55,745 nt of DNA, taken from Acetobacteraceae bacterium. Lineage in GTDB: Bacteria > Pseudomonadota > Alphaproteobacteria > Acetobacterales > Acetobacteraceae. Below are positions 1 to 8,419 of the stretch, piece after piece. The first letter of the stretch is position 1, and each line of letters starts with the position of its first letter. The stretch lies in the NCBI GenBank assembly GCA_003506895.1, contig DNXO01000155.1, forward strand, positions 1 to 55,745, read 5' to 3'. The notes beneath the pieces are model-generated. The model was not told the DNA's origin. It was given only the letters and a program-made list of their open reading frames with translations, and ran no database searches. The position numbers and the translations under genes are program-made.

Positions 1-1001
1 GCCATCTTCGAGAAGAAGCCTTCCACCAGATTGGTCCATGAGGCGTGTGTCGGCGTAAAGACGAAGGTGAAGCGGCTCTCGGGCCGCGTGGCGAGCCACG
101 CTTTGGTCTCTTTCGAGATGTGGGCCGAGTGATTGTCGAGGATCAGTTTAATCGCGGTGTCGGTCGGATAGGCGGCATCGATCTTCTTGAGGAAGCTGAC
201 GAATTCTCGCGACCGATGGCGCTCCTCGACACAGGCATGCACCTTGCCGGTCAGCAGATCGATCCCCGCCAGCAGGCTCAGCGTGCCATTACGTTTGTAT
301 TCATGGTCGCGTGAGAAGGTCGCATGAACCCCCGGCTTCGGCGGCAAGTCGGATGCGGTGTTGCCGATCGCCTGGATGCCCGGCTTCTCGTCATATGAGA
401 TGACTGTGACGTTACTCGCACCGGCCTCGGCAGCGCGCAGAACCGCGACCTCGCGATAGACGCAAAGAACCTCGGCCATCTTTGTCTCGAACGCCGCATC
501 GCGCCGTTCCAGATAGTAACGCACCTTGTGTGGCTTGACGTCATCGCGCGCGAGGATCTTGCAGACCGTCCCCTGCACCACATTGGCCAGGCAAGAATAT
601 CCAGCGTCCACCGCGTGCTCACGCACATGACGCGCCAATAGCCGGGTCGTCCACAGTTCGTGTGGATAGCCCAGGTCTTTGGCCTTTTGGCAGGCCAGCG
701 ATATCAGCCACGCACGGGCGTCAGCCGTGATCTCGGGCGCCTTGCCTGGGCGCGGGCTGTCGTCGAGCGCGGCCATCACGCCAAACCGTACCGCCCGGCG
801 CAAGCACCGCAGCACCGTCTGATGGGTCACGCCGACCGCCTCGCCAACCGCGTGAGCCGACGGATCGGTGCGATAGGCCAGAAGGATACGGGCCCGCTCG
901 ACCCAACTCGCCGGTTCGGTTCGAGAACGAGCGATCCTTTCGAGTTGCGCCAGGTCGTCTGCTTCAATCGAAATATCGATGACGCGCCGCGGTGCTGCCA
1001 T
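1..1001 (-). CDS. IS630-family transposase, 3' end outside window
   Basis: DDE transposase that would cut and join the ends of an IS630-type insertion sequence. The frame opens with ATG at 999-1001 and stays open to the left edge, so the C-terminus is missing. An N-terminal helix-turn-helix region (about residues 30-75, with the stretch AVGEAVGVTHQTVLRCLRRA) is followed by the catalytic core. Catalytic residues are visible as D204 in ISYDEKPGIQ, D289 in LILDNHSAH and E327 in TPTHASWTNLVEGFF, with 37 residues between the last two. These are the hallmark IS630 motifs. I could not identify terminal inverted repeats or the TA target duplication, so the element boundary right of 1001 is unknown. 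The visible part has no frameshift or internal stop, so the gene may be intact. Confidence 0.9.
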   Translation of the reverse strand, partial: MAAPRRVIDISIEADDLAQLERIARSRTEPASWVERARILLAYRTDPSAHAVGEAVGVTHQTVLRCLRRAVRFGVMAALDDSPRPGKAPEITADARAWLISLACQKAKDLGYPHELWTTRLLARHVREHAVDAGYSCLANVVQGTVCKILARDDVKPHKVRYYLERRDAAFETKMAEVLCVYREVAVLRAAEAGASNVTVISYDEKPGIQAIGNTASDLPPKPGVHATFSRDHEYKRNGTLSLLAGIDLLTGKVHACVEERHRSREFVSFLKKIDAAYPTDTAIKLILDNHSAHISKETKAWLATRPESRFTFVFTPTHASWTNLVEGFFSKM

Positions 1002-1390
1002 GATGTCCGGCCCTGGTGTTGATGCCCGACACGCCCCCAACATCTAGCAGCGGGCAGGGAATCCCTCCCAAAGGGGCGATTTCATGGAATCGGTGTACTA
1101 GGCCGATGCTACCATGCCAAAACTGAATATTATTGCGGAACTTAACGAACACGAGGACGCCTGATGCCAGGACGGGACACCAAATCGAATACGGACCCGT
1201 ACTACCCGGGGACCATCAATTTTTGTCAGGCTTTTCCGTTGGGGTTTCCCGGGCACCCGAAGAAGCGAACCAAGCAAAAGCGCGCCATATCTTCTGCGTG
1301 CCCGAGCCTACACCTCGCCGCGCTGATACAATGGCTGGCTTCGTCAAATAGGTCGATGCGGACCCGGACCAAAAAAGCTGAGTCCGGCGG
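1002..1390. other. Intergenic stretch, no gene recognised
   Basis: About 390 bases between the transposase start and the small lipoprotein gene. It should hold the right end of the IS630 element, but I could not point to its inverted repeat. Short open frames on both strands have no recognisable protein character. Confidence 0.4.
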
Positions 1391-1648
1391 ATGGCATCGT
1401 TGCATACCTTCGGCAGAAATTCCCCTGCGGCCGAGACAAGTGACAATAGAAGCGATTCGACGAACTCTCGTATTCTATTCCTTGTCTGCATCGGTGTGGC
1501 TGGTTGCTCTGACACGACCAACACACAACAATGTGCCCTGTCCGGCACGGCGGTAGGTGCTACCAGCGGTGCAGTGCTCGGTGCGATCGGCGGCAATGCC
1601 GCACTCGGTGCGGTAGTGGGAGCAGGAGCCAGCCTTGCGGTTGTTTGA
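1391..1648 (+). CDS. Small glycine-zipper lipoprotein (possibly N-terminally damaged)
   Basis: Predicted 85-residue envelope lipoprotein. Residues 28-39 (RILFLVCIGVAG) form a short hydrophobic segment ending in a lipobox, VAGC, with C40 as the candidate lipidated cysteine. It is followed by a Thr/Asn-rich linker and a glycine-zipper segment with alternating small residues (GAVLGAIGGNAALGAVVGAG). This is the usual layout of small 'glycine zipper' outer membrane lipoproteins. Odd points: about 27 polar residues precede the hydrophobic segment, and no ATG lies close to it; the only in-frame candidates are ATG 1391 and TTG 1400. The true start is therefore uncertain and the gene may have lost its original 5' end. 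It stands alone beside insertion-sequence debris. Confidence 0.5.
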   Translation: MASLHTFGRNSPAAETSDNRSDSTNSRILFLVCIGVAGCSDTTNTQQCALSGTAVGATSGAVLGAIGGNAALGAVVGAGASLAVV

Positions 1649-1777
1649 TATATGCTTCAACCAAAAAAATCAGGAATCGGCTTACCAATAAGGCTACTCG
1701 GCTGGGACCCACCTCAAGTTTCCGTAACCCCAGTAAGCTCCCGGAGGCTTGGCGCTGGTTATACCGGGCTCAAGTGA

Positions 1778-2220
1778 TCATTGCATCGAGATTACGACGG
1801 CGCCCCCACCCAGGCTCGACACCAACGCAGTCCGCTTGGCAGTGAAGTGCATGATCGCGCCTTTTCGTTCTGAGTCCAAAGACCACCCGGCTTTCATTGC
1901 CGACCACGATGCCGTAACGGACCGGAGCATAGGTTCCGGGGAGTCCTCCACTCTGCCAAGGCCATATACTTCGCCTTTGGCATTGATTGTCGATGCCCGA
2001 ATCCCAACAATTCCCGGGCCACCCTGAGCAAAGCGATTCGCCTGACAGTGGACGTCCAGAAAGCCTCTGCCTCTCCCCCACTGCCGATAAACGCTGCTTG
2101 CACCTGTTCCAGTTCCACGGTGCCGTCTGATCGCTTGTCGGCAATGGCGGCTGGTTGTTGTTCTGCGATGAAGAACATCCGGCAAGGGGCAACAGCACCG
2201 TCACGGTGGGACTGAACTTG
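1778..2220 (-). pseudogene. Frameshifted remnant of a small conserved lipoprotein gene
   Basis: Pieces of one protein appear to be spread over the three minus-strand frames in collinear order. First comes a lipobox-like segment (VTVLLPLAGCSSSQ, about 2170-2215). Next are SDGTVELEQVQAAFIGSGG (about 2070-2130) in a second frame, GPGIVGIRASTINAKGEVYG (about 1975-2035) in a third, PGTYAPVRYG in the first again, and a C-terminal piece (AIMHFTAKRTALVSSLGGG) ending at the stop at 1778. Read together they resemble a conserved hypothetical lipoprotein of roughly 140-150 residues whose family name I cannot give. At least three frameshifts are needed. Decay is more likely than sequencing error because mobile-element debris lies on both sides. 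The assignment rests on recalled sequence style, not a search. Confidence 0.42.
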
Positions 2221-2350
2221 GCGCGCCTTGGACAGGACAAACCAGGGATTCCGGCGTCTGCGCCGGGGCGGACAATCGCCCTGTGCTCGGACTCATTCAA
2301 CTTCATTCGAAGGAATTCTTCCGATCCAAGTCGATTGAACTCAAAACGCA

Positions 2351-2965
2351 TCACGCCGCGGGTTCGACGTCGATCAGCACGGCGTCAGTAATAATCGCGG
2401 TGATGGTGTCACCAACCTTGATAAGCTTCATGCTTTGCTGACCTTCCGGGGTTACCACATTGATGGACCGGACCCGGCCGCCTAAAGGATCGACAAGCGA
2501 AATGGTATGCAATGTCGGATCAACACCTACGACCAAACCGGTCACCACAACCTTGCTGCCAACCGCGCCCCCTGGCTTCTCGCCGATGGCCGCGCGCGCC
2601 GCCCCCACGGTCAAGGAGTCATCCGGGAGCTGTGTCCCGGGCGGTGCGAGCACATAGGCTGATGATGTGTAATAATGGACGATTACGGTATCGCCCGGAT
2701 GCACTTGTGGCAGGTTTCGTACCTGCTCTCCGGCCGTTAGGACGATTGTATTGCCGCCGGCGCCCTCAAGCGCGACGACACGGGTTTGCAGGTCAACCGT
2801 CTTAACGGTCGCACGGGCAGATGTGCTCTCGCTGTGCGCGAGGCCTGCCATGTCCGCCGCCTGGGCGAACGCGGATTGGGACATATGCAGTGGCGGGATC
2901 GGGGGCGATGCAACGAGCAAGCCCAGCGCCAATGCGCCGCTTACGCAACCTGATCGGACATTCAT
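2351..2965 (-). CDS. Conserved periplasmic protein of unknown function
   Basis: 204-residue exported protein of unknown role. The start at 2965 was chosen because an AGGAGA ribosome-binding site lies just upstream and the frame then begins with a signal peptide (MNVRSGCVSGALALGLLVAS), with likely cleavage after SAFAQA near residue 36. A longer open frame to 3082 adds 39 non-hydrophobic residues and is less likely. The mature part has two similar beta-rich halves: one around VKTVDLQTRVVALEGAGGN followed by PQVHPGDTVIVHY, and one around VVTGLVVGVDPTLHTISLVD followed by IKVGDTITAIITD. This suggests a duplicated OB-like or small barrel fold. No catalytic motif is visible. It stands alone between the pseudogene and a transposase remnant. 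Confidence 0.7.
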   Translation of the reverse strand: MNVRSGCVSGALALGLLVASPPIPPLHMSQSAFAQAADMAGLAHSESTSARATVKTVDLQTRVVALEGAGGNTIVLTAGEQVRNLPQVHPGDTVIVHYYTSSAYVLAPPGTQLPDDSLTVGAARAAIGEKPGGAVGSKVVVTGLVVGVDPTLHTISLVDPLGGRVRSINVVTPEGQQSMKLIKVGDTITAIITDAVLIDVEPAA

Positions 2966-3224
2966 TGCGACTTCTCCTGGAATGGCGGGAGGACACGGCT
3001 CCTGACGATGCCGCACCGTGGTGAGCATGGAACCCTTATGCGATGTGTGATTACGGCGATTATCGCTATGCGGATTTGGCATTTCGTCTGGCGGGTTGCT
3101 GAAGAATTCTCAGTAAAGCCGAAAATTCATCCCCTATGCGGCGACTTTCGATCGTCAGGGCCAAAATCATAGGTTTTCCTGATTCCAGCCGCTTATACAG
3201 GCCTAGGTTACACTGCGGACAGAC

Positions 3225-3350
3225 TCACGCCGTCGCGAGCAACCTGGCAGCCGGATCAAACTGTAGGCCACGGCCTCCAGCGTAAACATCCAGCACGCCC
3301 GGGTGAAGCCACGGAACTTCGTCTGCGCCACCCCGCGGATCACGGGCATC
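3225..3350 (-). pseudogene. C-terminal remnant of an IS5/IS1182-type transposase
   Basis: The minus strand encodes GVAQTKFRGFTRACWMFTL followed by EAVAYSLIRLP. This matches the usual last 30-40 residues of IS5/IS1182-type transposases (K-x-R-G...W-x-F-T...A-Y-N-L-V/I-R-x-P). The typical ending LLATA-stop follows only in the neighbouring frame, stopping at 3225, so one frameshift lies near 3240-3250. Nothing of the catalytic core remains; the AraC-type gene begins immediately to the right. Confidence 0.6.
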
Positions 3351-3352
3351 TG

Positions 3353-4399
3353 CTACGGTGCCCTGCTTTTCGTTGTCTCGCGCCACTCGGTCGGGGTCAT
3401 GCCGGACCACCGGCGAAATGCCCTCGAAAAGGCGCTCGCGTCCGCATATCCGAGCGACCAGGCGATGGATAAAATAGGTGCGGCTGGATCTCGTAGCATC
3501 CGCTGCGCCGTCTCATATCGGGCGGCTTCAAGCAACCGATTGAAGCTGGTGCCTGTCTTCCCAAGAAGCCGATTAAGTGTACGCGGCTGCAATCCCAATG
3601 CCGAGGCAATGGCGGGCGCCGAGGGTTTTTCGACCGCATTCCAGGACGCGAGGGCCTCACTGACTTCACCGACAAGATCCCGATCCGGCCCCTGCTCGTA
3701 GGAATGACCGCGGACGCGGCCTGCTGGCGAGGTATAGTCGCGGTCAAGCCACGCACTATCAAACTCCATCTCGTTGACATCAGCGTTGAATGAAATTGGG
3801 GCCTGCAGCAGAACCGCGTGGCGCGACGGATCGGGCGGCGGCCCATGCGCAAGGCGAAAGCACCGAGCGCGCCACCGCGGTCCGCATAGGGCGCGGAGAG
3901 CGCCAGCGGCAAATCCCATAGCGCAGTCGGTCAGTTGATCACGCGCGATGACGTTGCGAGGCAGCGCGACGCAGCCGATTATGCAGGTGTCACCAGAGAT
4001 ACCTAAGCTTAAAAACGCATTCGGAAATATCGCCGGCCGCGAAATGATGCGCATCAGTGCGGCGCTGACATGCGTGTCGCTTGGCGTCGGGCCGTGGCCC
4101 CAATCCGAAAGTCGGGATCCGGCTCGCAAGCCCACCGATAATCCGAACTCCGGCTGGGCGGCGGCGACCGAAGCAGCCTTGAATACTCGGCCTAGCCAAG
4201 CAACTGGAACGACGGGTTCGGGCTGAACTAGCGACCGTCGGCTGAAGACAGTGCGCCCGAAAGCCGCTTCCTTGGATATTCCTTGCTCCTCCAGCATCTG
4301 AGGGACCAGCGCCGCCGCGCCGAGCCGAAGCAGGTTGTGGTGTAGTTGTAAGGAATGATGCGACACATTTTTTGCCCGGTTACCGCGCATACCATGCAT
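3353..4399 (-). CDS. AraC-family transcriptional regulator
   Basis: 348-residue regulator of the two-domain AraC type. Roughly residues 20-210 form an effector-binding region of the 'arabinose-binding domain' class (VPQMLEEQGISKEAAFG near the start, as in the OruR/ArgR-like group). Roughly residues 240-345 carry the paired helix-turn-helix domain: APAIASALGLQPRTLNRLLG for the first, and ILSIAWSLGYADASAFSRAF then RRWSGMTPTEWR for the second. This C-terminal signature is diagnostic. ATG at 4399 or 4390 are both possible starts. The gene lies downstream of the secretion operon on the same strand with a 266-base gap and abuts a transposase remnant. Its target is unknown. Confidence 0.88.
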   Translation of the reverse strand: MHGMRGNRAKNVSHHSLQLHHNLLRLGAAALVPQMLEEQGISKEAAFGRTVFSRRSLVQPEPVVPVAWLGRVFKAASVAAAQPEFGLSVGLRAGSRLSDWGHGPTPSDTHVSAALMRIISRPAIFPNAFLSLGISGDTCIIGCVALPRNVIARDQLTDCAMGFAAGALRALCGPRWRARCFRLAHGPPPDPSRHAVLLQAPISFNADVNEMEFDSAWLDRDYTSPAGRVRGHSYEQGPDRDLVGEVSEALASWNAVEKPSAPAIASALGLQPRTLNRLLGKTGTSFNRLLEAARYETAQRMLRDPAAPILSIAWSLGYADASAFSRAFRRWSGMTPTEWRETTKSRAP

Positions 4400-4665
4400 T
4401 GGCCGAAAACGCGGAGGAGCCCGCGCGCTCTTCCGATTAAAGCTACGAAGGTTTTTCGCGATTCAAGCGCCGGCTGCTATGCAGTTCCGGAATCAAGAAG
4501 AACCCGCGATGATAAAGGCCGCCGTCGGCGGAGCTGTTCCTCGAGGTCTACAGACATCATGCTGGGCCTCAACGCCCCGCGTGCCAGGCTCATGCGGCTC
4601 GGGGACCCAAGGGGGCTGGCCTTCAGGGTAGCTACGGGGCCGGCCCTGACCTACCCCACAAGGCA

Positions 4666-6033
4666 TCAAAGCTTTAGCTTGACCGCCAGCTCCGACAGCG
4701 CCGCGCCGGTCGCATCGAAAACACCGGTCCAATCACCCCGCACGGCCGGCCGAAACAGCCGCACGCTGTCGTACCAAGGCGACGTTTTGCCGTTTCCCCA
4801 CATCCAATAGGCGCTGTAAGGCAGGAGTACCCAAACGGGTCGGCCGAGTGCGCCACATAGATGTGCGACCGCGCTGTCCGTCATGATTACTAGATCGAGC
4901 ACACTGACCGCGGCAGCCGTGTCGGTGAAATCCCTCAGATACGGGGCCAAATCCGTCACCGGTGCGCCGCGTAAGGTTGCTAAGTCCTGCCGCTGGGGTC
5001 CCATCTGCAGGGAGTACAACGCAACACCCGGCATCGCGAAACTTTCGATGAAACGGTCTAGCGGGGCACTCCGCTCGGCGTTGGATTGGAAAGTCGGGCT
5101 ACCGGACCAGACGATGCCCACCCGCAATTTGCCCTCCCCGTCCGCGAGTGCCGGCGCTATACGGGCGATCCGCTCCGCGCTCGCCGACAGATAAGGTGCC
5201 GGCGGGATCGAGCCTGGGTCAGCGGTAAATATGCCGGGCAGGCTGCATTGATAGCAGTGAAGGCCGGCATCAGGAATTACCTCGCCTTGACCGACGATCT
5301 CATCCGCGAGCCCATGTGCCCGAGCAAGCGGAAGTAGCGCGGGCCGGCACTCTAGGATCAGCCGTCCAACACGCGCACGCGCTTGTCGTAGATATCGCCA
5401 ACTCCATAAGGCATCGCCGAAACCCTGCTCTGTGGCAACAAACAGTGTTTCGCCGAGTGCCTTTTGGCCATTCCATGACTTCCCGGGGAGTGACCGTGGC
5501 GGCAACCCCAGCCCGCCGATGCGTGCGTTATAGTCCGCCCAGCCTTCGGCCCAGCGGCCCGCCGACAACAGGGCCAGGGCGCGGTCCCATCGCACCTGCG
5601 ACAAGCCGGGATCGATCAACAGCCCTCGGCTGTAGGCGACGATCGCCTCCTCGAAGCGGTTCGCCGCCATCAATGCGATACCCAGATTATGGTAGATGTC
5701 CGCCGAATCCGGGCGTTCGCCGATGGCGCGCTGATGGCACCGGATGGCCGTCTCCACGTGGCCGATATCCTTCCAGGCATTGCCCAGGTTGGTCCAGGCG
5801 CCGGCGTGACGGACATCCTCCGAAAGCGCATGGCGATAGCAGGACAGTGCTTCGTGAGCCTTCCCGTCCGCGCGCAAAATGATGCCAAGCATATTCCACG
5901 CTTCGACGGATGCCGGAAAAACCGCCAATACCGCCCGGACGGTCGCCTCCGCCTCGGCTATTGCGCCTTTGCGGAAAAGCCCGACCGCATGCCTTACTTT
6001 CGTAAGCTCGTCCGCTTGACTGTTGCCGTTCAT
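4666..6033 (-). CDS. TPR protein with C-terminal glycosyltransferase-like domain
   Basis: 455-residue cytoplasmic protein. Residues about 10-160 are tetratricopeptide repeats (AEAEATVRAVLAVFPASVEA, WTNLGNAWKDIGHVETAIRC, YHNLGIALMAANRFEEAIVA). The rest resembles the glycosyltransferase 9/41-like domain commonly fused to TPRs: FVATEQGFGDALWSWRYL, RVGIVWSGSPTFQSNAERS, a segment around YSLQMGP, and DLVIMTDSAVAHLCGALGRP with VWVLLP, the last being the typical nucleotide-sugar-site region. It is the last gene of the minus-strand secretion operon, 83 bases after the TolC-type gene. A role in O-glycosylating the giant secreted protein is plausible because TPR-glycosyltransferases often sit beside large adhesins, but this is inference. 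No signal peptide is present. Confidence 0.8.
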   Translation of the reverse strand: MNGNSQADELTKVRHAVGLFRKGAIAEAEATVRAVLAVFPASVEAWNMLGIILRADGKAHEALSCYRHALSEDVRHAGAWTNLGNAWKDIGHVETAIRCHQRAIGERPDSADIYHNLGIALMAANRFEEAIVAYSRGLLIDPGLSQVRWDRALALLSAGRWAEGWADYNARIGGLGLPPRSLPGKSWNGQKALGETLFVATEQGFGDALWSWRYLRQARARVGRLILECRPALLPLARAHGLADEIVGQGEVIPDAGLHCYQCSLPGIFTADPGSIPPAPYLSASAERIARIAPALADGEGKLRVGIVWSGSPTFQSNAERSAPLDRFIESFAMPGVALYSLQMGPQRQDLATLRGAPVTDLAPYLRDFTDTAAAVSVLDLVIMTDSAVAHLCGALGRPVWVLLPYSAYWMWGNGKTSPWYDSVRLFRPAVRGDWTGVFDATGAALSELAVKLKL

Positions 6034-6116
6034 CCGCCGGAAGTGCCTTTCTTTGGCGGCTGATACAAGCGGGCCGATCCGCCCGACGCCCGGAAACCAA
6101 GCGTTAGGATCGGATA

Positions 6117-7544
6117 CTAGCGCGCGCCCGATGCCTTCGTTATGGCGACATAGGCATGCTTTGTGTCAAGCAGCCCGCTGATATAACGGACATCGCCCTC
6201 CCCAATCGTGCCGGTCAGACGCTTCAACTGCATCATGGCGATCAGATAATTGTAGTTTGTCGCCAACGCTTCCCGCTCGGCTCGGACATAGTCACGCTCG
6301 GCATCGATCATATCGCTGATCGCCGCGACCCCGGCCGTAAACTTTCGGGACAAGTCATCGCGGACCAGCGCGTGGTTTGCGGCGGCAGACTGCAGCAAGG
6401 CCGCGGACTCGGAGTCTCGTTGCGCATCGGCGAAGGCTGCACGCACGCGCTGCTCGATTTCGCGTGTGCGATCCTCAGTCTGGTAGCGGATCTGGTTACG
6501 CCTCTCATTGGCAGCAAGGGCGGGGTACCCCCGGCCGTCGGCATTGAACAGCGGGACCGTAATGCGGAGTTCGGCGATCTGCTCATCCGTCTTCGCGGCA
6601 CCGCCATATAAGCTCCCCCCGGCGTTCAGGCGCGCATCGGAAAGGATGATGTCCATTCGTGGCAACGTCTCAGCGAGCAGTCGCTTGAACTCCGCGTCGG
6701 CGACATCGGTCTGCGCCACCATGGCTTTCAGTTCAGGGTTCGTCTGATTGGCGGACTCGACCCAGGCGTCGGGATCAGGGGGCACGGGCGCGCCGACAGG
6801 GATACGGTCCGCCAAGGGTAGCAAGGCGGTGACTGGACGCCCGGCGATCCGTCGCAGAACCGCCATCGCTTTGGTCACATCGGCACGGGACAATATCCGG
6901 CTGGACCGTGCCCTGTCGATGCGCGCCTGGATATCGGCGAGATCGGTTCGGCTTGCCAGGCCATGCACCAAACGGCGGCTAATCTCATCACGGTGGCCGG
7001 CATAGGTTTCCTCCTCGGCGATGGCGAGGCGCTCGCTGTCGAGCGAGGCCAATGCGAGCAGGTAGGCCTCGATCAGTTCATAGGTCGTCTTCTGCTTGGT
7101 CGCGATCAACTGTTGCGATTGGCCGCGATATTCAGCGTCGGCGCCCTGGGCACGCGCCAGCGCGCCCGGATCGATGACCGGCTGCAGGACCTGGAATGTA
7201 TAACCAAAGTTGCCAAAGTACTTCTTGCCCACCTGATAAACTGGATTATCCGTACTGATGACGTTCTGGAATTCCCGCTGCGGACTCACCACCAGCGATG
7301 CGCGCGGCATAAAACCGAAAAACGCATCGTCCATCCCATGGTCGGCCGCGCTGACCCCCGCCTCCGCTGCTTTGATCGCCGGATTGCCTGATTGGGCCTC
7401 GGCATAAAGATCCAACAAAGAACGAGCCGCGGCCGCCTGGCGTGCCGGGGCAGCGGCAGCGGGATCCGCTGGCGGCGGTCCGGCAGCCCCAAGAAGCGCC
7501 GCAACCCCGGCAATGGCATAGAGATATGTATGCTTACGCGCCAT
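6117..7544 (-). CDS. TolC-family outer membrane efflux/secretion protein
   Basis: 475-residue predicted outer membrane channel. It starts with a signal peptide (MARKHTYLYAIAGVAALLGA) and a short Ala/Pro-rich linker. From about residue 45 it follows the OEP pattern: LLDLYAEAQSGNPAIKAAEAG, long alpha-helical coiled segments, and the second repeat half beginning near residue 260 (ANQTNPELKAMVAQTDVADA). It ends in a region typical of the protease/RTX-secretion subgroup (DMIDAERDYVRAEREALAT, YNYLIAMMQLKRLTGT). The ATG at 7544 is preceded by an AAAGGGA-type site. It lies 62 bases downstream of the short HlyD gene in the operon and most likely supplies the outer membrane exit duct for the giant protein. 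Confidence 0.9.
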   Translation of the reverse strand: MARKHTYLYAIAGVAALLGAAGPPPADPAAAAPARQAAAARSLLDLYAEAQSGNPAIKAAEAGVSAADHGMDDAFFGFMPRASLVVSPQREFQNVISTDNPVYQVGKKYFGNFGYTFQVLQPVIDPGALARAQGADAEYRGQSQQLIATKQKTTYELIEAYLLALASLDSERLAIAEEETYAGHRDEISRRLVHGLASRTDLADIQARIDRARSSRILSRADVTKAMAVLRRIAGRPVTALLPLADRIPVGAPVPPDPDAWVESANQTNPELKAMVAQTDVADAEFKRLLAETLPRMDIILSDARLNAGGSLYGGAAKTDEQIAELRITVPLFNADGRGYPALAANERRNQIRYQTEDRTREIEQRVRAAFADAQRDSESAALLQSAAANHALVRDDLSRKFTAGVAAISDMIDAERDYVRAEREALATNYNYLIAMMQLKRLTGTIGEGDVRYISGLLDTKHAYVAITKASGAR

Positions 7545-7606
7545 CTCGTTCCCTTTCTTCGCAGGTCATGACCGCAAGCCACGCCGCCTATCAACTGTAA
7601 GAAGTC

Positions 7607-8419
7607 TCATTGTGTTGGTTCACCGAACCGAACATGACATTTGCTGCCGGCGGGAATGGATCCGTCCGGATTCGCCATTACGATTCGGACCGAGAATGTA
7701 TTGCTGGCGGCGTCGATCACGCGATCGGCGACGGCAACCTTACCCACGACAGGTGGTACATCGGGCACATCGACGTCGATCGTCGCCTCTGTGTTGGCCT
7801 TCACTTTGCCCATCAACGCAACCGGGAGCGCCACTTCCACATAAAGCGGATCGATGCGTTCCAGGACCACGACTGGCTGGTCGCGCACGAGGTCGCCCGG
7901 CTCGACACGACGTTCCGTGACGATTCCAGCTACCGGGCTGCGGATTGTCCGCATTTCCAGCTCGATACGTGCCTTTTCAAGTTCGATCTGCGCTTGCTTC
8001 TGCGCCTGAAGGGCGGCATCAACCTCCTCCCCTGCGATGTCGCGGTCGGTTCGCATAGCATCCAGGTCGTTGGCCGATACCAGGTTGCCGCTGGCGAGGC
8101 CGGCGTTCCGCTCGAGTTTTCGGTTGGCAAATGACAGCTTGAAGCGATGGGCGCTTAATGACGCATTATCGTTTGCGCGAGCCTGGGCCAGCGCCAGTTG
8201 CACACGTTCAAGGTCAGCCCGAAGCTGCGCAACCGGTTGCCCGACCACGACTTTGTCGCCGCGATCGACCATTACCTGCTCTGTCACACCAACCGCCTGC
8301 GAAGCCAGCTCGATCCTCGCGCTTGGATTGATCTGACAAAGGATCGATGAATCCTGGGCTGCGGCACCCTTCGTCGCGCAAACCGAAATCAGAAGACAAA
8401 GGATCGATAGCCTACGCAT
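7607..8419 (-). CDS. Short HlyD/RND-type periplasmic adaptor
   Basis: 270-residue periplasmic adaptor. ATG 8419 was chosen because it gives an N-terminal signal peptide (MRRLSILCLLISVCATKGAA) and overlaps the stop of the M50 gene by 8 bases (ATGCGTAG), implying translational coupling; the open frame extends upstream but only as antisense-like residues. The mature part has a biotinyl-lipoyl-like half-motif (VMVDRGDKVVVGQPVAQLRA), an alpha-helical hairpin (about residues 65-140), the second half-motif (TIRSPVAGIVTERRVEPGDL) and a beta-barrel domain (PLYVEVALPVALMGKVKA). It is smaller than typical HlyD proteins (about 400-450 residues) and has no N-terminal membrane anchor. It probably bridges the membrane-bound adaptors and the TolC-type channel. 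Confidence 0.88.
   Translation of the reverse strand: MRRLSILCLLISVCATKGAAAQDSSILCQINPSARIELASQAVGVTEQVMVDRGDKVVVGQPVAQLRADLERVQLALAQARANDNASLSAHRFKLSFANRKLERNAGLASGNLVSANDLDAMRTDRDIAGEEVDAALQAQKQAQIELEKARIELEMRTIRSPVAGIVTERRVEPGDLVRDQPVVVLERIDPLYVEVALPVALMGKVKANTEATIDVDVPDVPPVVGKVAVADRVIDAASNTFSVRIVMANPDGSIPAGSKCHVRFGEPTQ

Noticed and set aside
1778..2220. EipA/DUF1134-type identity for the pseudogene
   Set aside because: The GSGG and GEVYG motifs suggested it briefly, but the recalled EipA pattern does not fit the fragments.
4400..4665. Possible gene between the AraC-type regulator and the TPR-glycosyltransferase
   Set aside because: Open frames on both strands have no start signal or domain character; it is probably non-coding.
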